Assembly (NCBI RefSeq): GCF_900113745.1
Contig: NZ_FOQL01000003.1
Location: 248,001-312,000, forward strand
DNA: 64,000 bases
Source: Pseudomonas guineae
GTDB lineage: Bacteria > Pseudomonadota > Gammaproteobacteria > Pseudomonadales > Pseudomonadaceae
Direction of reading: 5' to 3'
Shown here piece after piece: positions 8,347 through 14,442 of the stretch. Positions within the stretch are counted from its first letter, which is position 1. Every line of letters starts with the position of its first letter. The notes below the pieces were generated by a model. That model ran no database searches, was not told where the DNA came from, and saw nothing but the letters and a program-made list of their open reading frames with translations. The translations under genes were made by a program, and so were the position numbers.

Positions 8347-9804
8347 ATGGCAAAGGCAAACAATCTCGAACTTCAAGGCGGAACCTACCACGTGCGCTTG
8401 GCAGTCCCTAAGGACGTACAGAAGGCGTTCGGCGGTCGTCGGATACTGTCCCAATCCCTGAAGACTGGTAGTCGCAAAGAAGCTCTTGATCGTCGCCTCC
8501 CTATCCTTGCTGAATGGAAAGCCAAGATAAAGGCAGCCAGAGAAGGAATCCCACTACCAGAAGGCTGGCAGAACGACCTCATATCCCTCCACACCGATAT
8601 AGGTCAGATGTTCTCGAACCAAAAACTTGCTCTTGTTGGTGTACCCGCCCCACCACTCCCAACTATCAATCCAGATATTGAAGCTCGAATGAAGAGCAAC
8701 CCCAGACTCGTTGCTGCATTTGAAAACCTAGCTGAGGAACATCTGAAAGATGGGCTTGAGGGCAAGGTTAGGCTAATGAACACGCTGGCTAAGGCCTTTC
8801 AAGGAATGATCCCAAAAGCCTATATCCGCAACTTCAATCTCTCTGCCGAGCAGCAGGAAGAAGTGAACGCCGTACTGTCAGACCCAGCAGACTTTAAGCA
8901 CCGCTCACCCATTACGAAGGCTTTACTTCGCCAGTTTCGGGAGTACAGGACAGCTCACAATATTTCAGCCAAGAACATTGATACTCAAGAGTCACGACTG
9001 AATCAGCTCAGTTCCTACCTAGCCAAAGAAGGCAAAGAACTGAATTTTAATAGTGTGGCGAGCTTTATCCAAACCATCGAACGCTCCCCCGCAACGCAGC
9101 AGCAATACGTTTTGGCTGGTGGTGCATTTTGGAAATGGGCTATGAGATACAGCGATAGTTGGCGAGCCGAATTCAAGAACTCCCCGTCCCCTTTTGCCAA
9201 TCATGCTTTCCCGAAGCTCAAGGGCAAAGCAAAGGTTGAAGCCAGCCGCAAACACTACGAACTAGCTGAAATCTCCAAGCTCCACGCTGGCGCACTCTCT
9301 ACCGATCAACCCGTGCTGGCCGATCTAATTTCTCTGGGTTACTACACGGGCGCTCGCATTGAAGAACTTTGCCAGCTTCGCCAAGAGCACTTGATTAAGG
9401 TCGCAGGGGTACTCACGTTCGACATCACAGACAGTAAGACAGCAGCAGGTATTCGTCAGGTTCCTGTACATCCCGCCTTACTGCCTGTAGTAGATCGGCT
9501 AACTGAGGCCTCCAAGGACGGCTGGCTGCTATCAATCAAAGCCCTTAACAAATACGGTAAGCGCTCTGATTCCCTGTCCAAAAAATTCGGCAGACTTCGC
9601 ACCTCGCTAGGGTTCAGCTCCAACTATGTGTTCCATAGTTTACGAATGACCACCATCACTCAGCTCGTGCAGGCTGACGTGGTAGGCACCCTCATTGCTG
9701 AACTGGTGGGCCACGAAACAGGGACAGTCACTTTCGACGTGTACAGCCAAGGGGCAAGCTCCAAACAGAAGCTGGAAGCTATCTCAAAGCTGCCTGAGTT
9801 TTAA
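8347..9804 (+). CDS. int: Tyrosine recombinase (integrase)
   Basis: The 485-residue protein has an N-terminal arm-binding-like region (NLELQGGTYHVRLAVPKDVQKAFG), a core-binding SAM-like domain (about 200-300), and a catalytic domain with R337 (TGARIEEL), H430 and R433 (HSLR), H456 (GHETG) and nucleophile Y466. The length matches phage-type integrases with the DUF6538-like N-terminus. The ATG at 8347 follows AGGGTGG; the frame is open 21 codons further upstream but has no good site there. It reads away from attL into the element, and should catalyse integration into and excision from tRNA-Ser. Confidence 0.95.
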   Translation: MAKANNLELQGGTYHVRLAVPKDVQKAFGGRRILSQSLKTGSRKEALDRRLPILAEWKAKIKAAREGIPLPEGWQNDLISLHTDIGQMFSNQKLALVGVPAPPLPTINPDIEARMKSNPRLVAAFENLAEEHLKDGLEGKVRLMNTLAKAFQGMIPKAYIRNFNLSAEQQEEVNAVLSDPADFKHRSPITKALLRQFREYRTAHNISAKNIDTQESRLNQLSSYLAKEGKELNFNSVASFIQTIERSPATQQQYVLAGGAFWKWAMRYSDSWRAEFKNSPSPFANHAFPKLKGKAKVEASRKHYELAEISKLHAGALSTDQPVLADLISLGYYTGARIEELCQLRQEHLIKVAGVLTFDITDSKTAAGIRQVPVHPALLPVVDRLTEASKDGWLLSIKALNKYGKRSDSLSKKFGRLRTSLGFSSNYVFHSLRMTTITQLVQADVVGTLIAELVGHETGTVTFDVYSQGASSKQKLEAISKLPEF

Positions 9805-10138
9805 ACGTTACAACATAACCAAATGATATATAAATCATTGTTTTAATACCCTAAATACTAGAAATTCCCCCTAAATACTTGACCAAGTAGTCAGGATATC
9901 TAACGCCCTCCCAGTTCCAAGCCCCGAGTTTCCTAGCGTTGCCTGCCTCAGGTTCAAGCACACCCGTAGCGCCCTTCTTATCGTTTTGAAGAAAATTCCA
10001 GCAATTCTCCCGCCTCCGTGGCCCTTGGATTTCTCGAACAGCAGCCCCTAAACACCACTCACAGGGTGATTTATTTCTCCCAAATCAAAGAAATTTCTTG
10101 TAAAACACATTCAAGTGTGAAATATTAACAGATTTACC
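9805..10138. other. Non-coding gap with short direct repeats
   Basis: I see no convincing gene here. Two CCCTAAATACT copies lie at 9849-9859 and 9869-9879, 20 bases apart, followed by an inverted repeat around TTGACCAAGTAGTCA. An 18-base segment at 9993-10010 is nearly repeated at 14317-14334 upstream of the tape-measure gene. These could be protein-binding or replication sites, which cannot be told from sequence alone. Confidence 0.4.
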
Positions 10139-10166
10139 TTGACAAATCAGTGATTCGTGCTATACT
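10139..10166 (+). promoter_or_regulatory. Strong sigma-70-type promoter
   Basis: A perfect -35 TTGACA (10139-10144) and a -10 TATACT (10161-10166) are separated by 16 bases. It drives the short structured transcript that ends at 10342, and possibly the genes beyond it by read-through. Confidence 0.75.
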
Positions 10167-10172
10167 TGTATA

Positions 10173-10342
10173 TGTAGATCAGGAATATTCATGTCTTCCT
10201 CGCTTCTGCTTATCGCGTTCCTTTTAGGCCGTTTCTGTTGCGGTAACGCACCTCGAAAGAGGCAACAGACCGCTGTAGCCACTTCCCTCCGTTTTGGTTA
10301 CAGCCCCATTCTTAAGAAGCCCCAAACTCAGGGGCTTTTTTA
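10173..10342 (+). ncRNA. Candidate structured small RNA of about 170 nt
   Basis: It begins just after a near-consensus promoter and ends at a rho-independent terminator. Inside, an eight-base stem TCTGTTGC/GCAACAGA (10234-10241 with 10262-10269) encloses a CCTC-GAAA-GAGG hairpin with a GNRA loop. No known RNA family is recognised. A competing reading is a 68-codon ORF at 10191-10397 (ATG with AGGA seven bases upstream, hydrophobic start MSSSLLLIAFLLG), but it runs straight through the terminator. A leader peptide controlling read-through is a third possibility. Satellite phage P4 uses a comparable short immunity RNA, which makes the RNA reading attractive, by analogy only. Confidence 0.45.
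10317..10342 (+). terminator. Rho-independent terminator of the small transcript
   Basis: The stem AAGCCCC/GGGGCTT with a seven-base loop is followed by a run of T's. Confidence 0.85.
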
Positions 10343-10384
10343 TTGGCTCCAAAAAACAATTCACGCACTCACAAGGAGGCCTTA

Positions 10385-10522
10385 TTGGCAATCGTGATTC
10401 TCCGTGCCTGCTGCATTTGCGGTAAGCGCATGGAAACCAAATCAGCACAAAAGAAAGTTTGCTCTAGCCGCTGCCAGTCAGTGGCCTACAGGGCGAAGCA
10501 GAAACAACTACTACAGCAGTAA
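10385..10522 (+). CDS. Small Cys-rich (zinc-ribbon-like) protein
   Basis: A 45-codon frame starts at TTG five bases after a perfect AAGGAGG. It encodes CCICGKRM, then KKVCSSRCQSVAYRAKQ. The CxxC ... CxxxC spacing with a basic tail is the pattern of small zinc-binding proteins found on phages and mobile elements, where the second half often reads YCSxxCRxxAYR. A role in nucleic-acid binding is an inference. A GTG three codons later is an alternative start. It lies directly after the terminator of the small transcript and 47 bases before the next gene. Confidence 0.6.
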   Translation: MAIVILRACCICGKRMETKSAQKKVCSSRCQSVAYRAKQKQLLQQ

Positions 10523-10569
10523 AGAAGCCAGCGCCCACACAGCGCTCCCAGTCACCCATAAGAGGAACC

Positions 10570-11088
10570 ATGCAAAGGAAGACAATCGGCAGTTACACCT
10601 ACCTAGTTAACGATTTCGGTGACCTTGTCTGTTACGCCCCGGACGAAACACCAAGCGCAACACCTTCCACTGATCGCCCCGCTAAGCGTGGTAGGCCAGC
10701 TGGAGCAATCACCAGCACTCCTAATCCTCTTTACGCACTGATCAGCGAAGCAGCTGACTTAGGTCTCCCGTGGCTGGAGGATATTGTCTATGGCGCATGC
10801 GTAACGTCTGGAGGGGTGTCAAATGGCAAGATGAACTGCTGCCCACGCCACGTGCTACGAACGCTAACACGCCCCAGCATCAGCATAGAAACCGTGGGCT
10901 TTGGACTTGGTTGTTCACTAAGAGCCAAACAAAGGACGGCACAGGTGGCTAGACACGCACTAGGTGGAATCGAGTTATACCTAGAGCGAAACCCAGAGGT
11001 TAGAAGCCGACTAGAGAATCTGGCGACTAGAAACAACAGCAAACCGCTCTATCTCGGGGGTTACGAATTAAACGCCGGATATAATTAA
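10570..11088 (+). CDS. Unknown protein of the element
   Basis: The 172-residue protein has an ATG preceded by AGAGGAACC. After a variable N-terminus comes a basic PAKRGRPAGA stretch (AT-hook-like, about residues 36-45), then a helical Cys-containing domain (NCCPRHVLRTL, ERNPEVRSRLEN). I do not recognise the family. The basic GRP motif hints at DNA binding, so a regulator or replication accessory is conceivable but unproven. The last codons lie in the first unit of a 25-base tandem repeat, suggesting the 3' end was duplicated. Confidence 0.6.
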   Translation: MQRKTIGSYTYLVNDFGDLVCYAPDETPSATPSTDRPAKRGRPAGAITSTPNPLYALISEAADLGLPWLEDIVYGACVTSGGVSNGKMNCCPRHVLRTLTRPSISIETVGFGLGCSLRAKQRTAQVARHALGGIELYLERNPEVRSRLENLATRNNSKPLYLGGYELNAGYN

Positions 11089-11113
11089 GGGGTTACGAAT
11101 TAAACGTCGGATA
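11057..11113. repeat. Two 25-bp direct repeats with 32-bp period
   Basis: The unit GGGGTTACGAATTAAACG... occurs at 11057-11081 and 11089-11113 with one base difference. The first copy forms the end of the upstream gene and the second is non-coding. Confidence 0.8.
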
Positions 11114-11142
11114 GGAGAGGCTACTCTTCAGGCACCTGACTA

Positions 11143-11187
11143 AATGCACTTTTTGGACTACTCTTTAAGGGTAGTAGAAAGTGCATT
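11143..11187. other. 45-nt perfect-ended hairpin
   Basis: AATGCACTTT (11143-11152) pairs perfectly with AAAGTGCATT (11178-11187). An inner ACTAC/GTAGT stem extends the structure. There is no T-run after it, so it may be an RNA processing site, a protein-binding palindrome or a cruciform rather than a simple terminator. Confidence 0.6.
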
Positions 11188-11712
11188 ACACTTTCTGACG
11201 CGGAATAACATTCCTTAGAGGGTTTGTGCATAGCTATTGGTGAGTGGTGTCTAAAGGTGCCCATTACCCTTTAATCTTAACACCATATATATTCATCTAT
11301 TCTCTCTACCTAGTAGCTATGCGTAAGCATCGTGAGTAGGTATTCGTCTATATGTATCTATTTATCTTTCTGTTACAGGGTAACTTACAGGCTTCCTGTG
11401 GCATACGAATCTGAGACCGGATGGTCGAAAGGTTCATAACGTTAGATCGGTGTATACGACCGAAGGGAGTGGAGCGAAGCGTTCCAAGTAGTAGCTGAAG
11501 ATACGGAGTATCAAAGCTAATACTCCTCACTAAATGTTCTTCAGGTAGTTCTCAAGTCTCTTTTAAGATTCTCTTAGGGGGAAGCTTAAAGAAGAAGATA
11601 TACAGATATATACACCCCACACTTAATAAAAGTATCCCCTACACAACACACAAGCAACACCACCACTTCCCCATGGCGACAAGAGGAACGAAAGAAAGGA
11701 ACAATACAAACA
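11188..11712. other. Structured non-coding stretch
   Basis: No frame in these 525 bases has convincing start signals or composition. Two compact hairpins are visible: GGAGCG/CGTTCC around 11471-11485, and a perfect GGAGTAT/ATACTCC at 11505-11526. A structured RNA or long leader for the following genes is possible. The last 60 bases are an A/C-rich unstructured leader ending before the gene at 11713. Confidence 0.35.
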
Positions 11713-11973
11713 ATGAATTACTTTGTACTAGACAGAGCCAGCAACCTAGTTGTTGGTGTTATCGCTTCAAGCTTCACTCCTACAGACAGTCAAGACGTAC
11801 GGTTTATCAAAGCCTCTGACAAAGCTTTAGACTCTTACTACAAGCTCCTAGAACACTCCCCCGGAATATTCCCCGACATTGGCCAATTAATGGCTGTGTC
11901 ACCTTATACCCTCGATATTGTGACAGGTGATAGATCAGGCACAACTAAGCCTGTACTTACACGCCTACGCTAA
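11713..11973 (+). CDS. Unknown 86-residue protein
   Basis: It begins MNYFVLDRASNLVVGVIASSFTP and ends TRLR. There is no signal peptide or recognised domain. An AAAGGAA lies somewhat far (about 13 bases) before the ATG. Codon use is like the rest of the element. The N-terminal beta-rich look (YFVLD...NLVVGVI) resembles small phage proteins of unknown role, but no function can be given. Confidence 0.5.
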   Translation: MNYFVLDRASNLVVGVIASSFTPTDSQDVRFIKASDKALDSYYKLLEHSPGIFPDIGQLMAVSPYTLDIVTGDRSGTTKPVLTRLR

Positions 11974-12151
11974 CAACGTATTCAGGGGCTTGTAGAGCGT
12001 TAATTCTGCCACCCCTAGCTACCCTATGGCTTGCCACTTTTGCACCTCTACAGACTTAGTCTCCCGTGGCCTCAATACCCGGATTTCACCTTTTGCTAGG
12101 TGTTTCCAGATAACACACTGCATAACACTTTAATTAAAGGAAATAGAATAT

Positions 12152-12622
12152 ATGAAAAAATATGACACATTCATCCCTTCCACCTTCAACCAAGAAGAAC
12201 TTGATAAGCGTATAGCCTCAGCTCACACACGTTACAACAATACAATCCTCCTCGAAGCAGCAGATATTGCAACCTTCCTGCGTGACCTAAAAGAGAAGGA
12301 ATCAGCCGGATACAAAATCGACTGGTCGTACCTTCCATTGCTTATCCCTACACAGAGTGGCTTTGCCATCATCCACGCCCGTCTGTTAAAACCAGCTACT
12401 CTAGTGAAGAAGGAGTTGGCCGCTATAACCGAACAAGTGACTGCTGAATATACCTCACACTTAGAAGCTGAGAAGTTACGAGCTGTAGACGCTATGACGA
12501 ATCGCTTGATTGGTGAGGCTGAAGCAAAAAAAGCTAAAGCCCGAACACAAGAAGCAGAAGAAACTCGAGCTGAAGCCAGAGCTGAAGCTATGCGTATTCT
12601 AAACATTCAAGAGAGCGACTAA
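12152..12622 (+). CDS. Unknown protein with C-terminal coiled coil
   Basis: The 156-residue protein has an N-terminal globular part (about 1-90), then a strongly charged Ala/Glu/Lys/Arg helix (about 95-150, ending AEETRAEARAEAMRI) predicted to be a long coiled coil. There is no signal peptide. The ATG follows AAAGGAAATAG, eleven bases away. It is the first of four closely packed genes (12152-13364) that probably form an operon. I do not recognise it; scaffold- or tail-associated proteins can look like this but so can many others. Confidence 0.6.
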   Translation: MKKYDTFIPSTFNQEELDKRIASAHTRYNNTILLEAADIATFLRDLKEKESAGYKIDWSYLPLLIPTQSGFAIIHARLLKPATLVKKELAAITEQVTAEYTSHLEAEKLRAVDAMTNRLIGEAEAKKAKARTQEAEETRAEARAEAMRILNIQESD

Positions 12623-12623
12623 C

Positions 12624-12872
12624 ATGCCTATCAATTACAACGCAGGAAGCATCGCTAAAGCCAAAGCCAAAGCCAGAAAGACCAAACAAACAGCAAGCCC
12701 AGAACGCACAACACACTTAACGCCAGACGAAGCCAAAGACTTGGCACACAAACTTATTGCCGAACATAACTTAGCAGCGCCTACAACTGAGTCATCCCTC
12801 AACACCATGCAGATTCAACTCGATATGGTGTCCCGCTTGATCAATCAATCAAAGGAGAAATCAACTAAATGA
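12624..12872 (+). CDS. Unknown small basic protein
   Basis: The 82-residue protein has a Lys/Ala-rich N-terminus (AKAKAKARKTKQ) and a helical C-terminal half. It starts one base after the previous stop codon and ends in a four-base ATGA overlap with the next gene, so translation is probably coupled. No family is recognised. Confidence 0.55.
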   Translation: MPINYNAGSIAKAKAKARKTKQTASPERTTHLTPDEAKDLAHKLIAEHNLAAPTTESSLNTMQIQLDMVSRLINQSKEKSTK

Positions 12873-13183
12873 GAATCACATACATCACACCAAACAAGAC
12901 ACGTAGCACAGTAACCATCCCTGATTACATTTACGCCTCTCTCATTGAATATATTGGTTCAGAGAAAGCCACACGCAAAGTTATCCGCGAAACTATCGCT
13001 ATCCTTCTCGCTAACAATGAAGGCGGTGTTTGCTTAAGTCAGACAGTGGCAGGTGTTCTAACCAATCTCCTTATTTCAGAATTGGAACAAGAAGCCCAAG
13101 CATTGCGCTCTGAGCGTGACGCCCTGCAAGTTTCGCTCTTAGGAGCGGCTAGCATCCTCCTAGAAGGTGCTCACGTTGGCTAA
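12869..13183 (+). CDS. Unknown protein, possibly ribbon-helix-helix-like
   Basis: The 104-residue protein has RSTVTIPDYIYASLIEYIG followed by ATRKVIRETI near the N-terminus. This resembles the strand-helix-helix layout of RHH DNA-binding proteins. The second half is a helix ending in ERDALQVSLLGAAS. It overlaps the preceding gene by ATGA, with AAGGAG upstream inside that gene. It could be a regulator, but the match is by pattern only. Confidence 0.5.
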   Translation: MRITYITPNKTRSTVTIPDYIYASLIEYIGSEKATRKVIRETIAILLANNEGGVCLSQTVAGVLTNLLISELEQEAQALRSERDALQVSLLGAASILLEGAHVG

Positions 13184-13364
13184 GGCCTTGGCCGTGGTGA
13201 TGTTCCTTCTCGTGTCAGCCTGTACGTCTTCAGTAGAAGCCCCTCAGCTTCAGCCCCAAGCCAGTGTTGAGCTGGAACAGCGCCAGCAGGCTGTACGCCT
13301 CCTAAGACTGGAATCAGATGTGTGTGAAGCTTCCCTAGCTACGTTGGTGCAATGCCCTCGCTAG
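13176..13364 (+). CDS. Small lipoprotein of the element
   Basis: A 62-residue protein is read from a TTG at 13176 preceded by AGAAGGTG; a GTG three codons upstream is the alternative start. The N-terminus AKALAVVMFLLVSAC is a lipoprotein signal with the lipobox Cys at residue 16. A Gln/Pro-containing linker and a charged segment with two more Cys follow. It overlaps the upstream gene by eight bases. Small lipoproteins on phage elements include outer-membrane spanins (Rz1) and superinfection-exclusion proteins; nothing here decides between these. Confidence 0.55.
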   Translation: MAKALAVVMFLLVSACTSSVEAPQLQPQASVELEQRQQAVRLLRLESDVCEASLATLVQCPR

Positions 13365-13365
13365 C

Positions 13366-13484
13366 TATGGTGTCAAATACGAGTGTTTATGGCCCTAGCT
13401 CAAAACCAGTTTCTTCTGGTGTCACAAAGTAGGGATTTCAATTCTGAACCTAGTATGTATAATGACACCACGTTATTGATACCA
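13366..13484. promoter_or_regulatory. Possible res-like site and promoter upstream of the serine recombinase
   Basis: GGTGTCA occurs at 13369 and 13418, and its reverse TGACACC at 13463, giving TGTC-led half sites reminiscent of Tn3/gamma-delta resolvase subsites (consensus TGTCYNNTA). A TATAAT at 13458-13463 is a candidate -10 element for the recombinase gene and is overlapped by one half site. The layout suggests autoregulation by the recombinase, an inference from spacing and motif only. Confidence 0.45.
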
Positions 13485-13500
13485 CCTAGGAGTAGCCACC

Positions 13501-14061
13501 ATGTCCCGCACCTTCCTTTACTGCCGTGTTAGCACCAGTGACCAAACCACAGCCAACCAAGTGCAGGAAGTGAAGGCAGCAGGGTTTGCCATTGAAGCCC
13601 AGCGCATAGTTGAAGAGACTATTTCAGGCAGCACCAGCGCCAGCGAGCGCAAAGGCTTTCAGAAGCTTCTGGAACGCTTGGAAAGTGGTGATGTGTTGGT
13701 TGTGACCAAACTAGACCGCCTAGGCCGTAACGCAATCGACGTACAACAGACAGTGCAGAAGCTTGAATCTCAGGGCATCCGTGTTCACTGCCTTGCCCTT
13801 GGTGGCGTAGACCTCACGAGTGCAGCCGGTAAGATGACTATGGGCGTTCTGGCTGCTGTGGCAGAGTTTGAGCGTGACCTATTGATAGAGCGCACCCAAG
13901 CCGGGCTTGAACGTGCCAAGCAAGAAGGTAAAACCCTAGGCCGTCCACAGGCCACCTCAAAGGACGCTGTGCAAGCCTTGAAGCTTGAGGGACTGAGCCA
14001 GAGTCAGGTGGTAGAGAAGCTAGGGGTTAGCCTTTCCACAGTAAAACGGTTATGGGCTTAA
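13501..14061 (+). CDS. Serine recombinase (resolvase/invertase family)
   Basis: The 186-residue protein is a small serine recombinase. It has the catalytic [11 protein letters not shown] motif (R9, S11), KLDRLGRN, the long E helix [27 protein letters not shown], and a C-terminal HTH ([19 protein letters not shown]). Its length is typical of resolvases and DNA invertases. The start follows TAGGAG. The element has a separate tyrosine integrase, so this enzyme may resolve multimers or invert a segment; no inverted crossover pair was seen. TGTC-type half sites lie upstream. Confidence 0.93.
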   Translation: MSRTFLYCRVSTSDQTTANQVQEVKAAGFAIEAQRIVEETISGSTSASERKGFQKLLERLESGDVLVVTKLDRLGRNAIDVQQTVQKLESQGIRVHCLALGGVDLTSAAGKMTMGVLAAVAEFERDLLIERTQAGLERAKQEGKTLGRPQATSKDAVQALKLEGLSQSQVVEKLGVSLSTVKRLWA

Positions 14062-14127
14062 CCCTCTATGGCCCTCTGTGTTTAGCCTCAAGCCCTCTTA
14101 GCATCCCCTCCCAGTAGCACAGAAGCC

Positions 14128-14233
14128 CTGTAAGCTCCTACAAGGCTCTCTGTGCAACGTTTACGAATAACAGCACCACTGCCATAGCCTTGCTAGCAAA
14201 GCCTCTGTAACAGCCTCCTAGGAGCTTACAGAG
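14128..14233. repeat. Cluster of inverted repeats between recombinase and tape-measure gene
   Basis: CTGTAAGCTCCTA (14128-14140) is the exact inverse of TAGGAGCTTACAG (14219-14231). Inside, TTGCTAGCAA (14190-14199) is a palindrome, and CTCTGTAA ... TTACAGAG (14203-14233) encloses the palindrome CTCCTAGGAG. No gene is seen in 14062-14442. Confidence 0.7.
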
Positions 14234-14442
14234 CATGCCAAGCATATAGCCTGTGATATTTCAGAATCATCCAGCGCTTGGCAGTGCCCCTTGGCGGGTT
14301 GTTAAGCACCCCGGGCAAATTTCAGCAATTCCCCAGCAACTCCCCCCCGATATTTCTCCTCTGCGCTTACAGGGTGTTCTCTAAAAACACATCTGCAAAT
14401 TTTCGCGGGGAAGGGATATCCATAGAAAATGGATCAATAAAA

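Noticed and set aside
10191..10397. 68-codon frame in the small transcript, treated as a gene
   Set aside because: It reads through a strong terminator; kept only as an alternative to the RNA reading because it has a plausible ribosome site.
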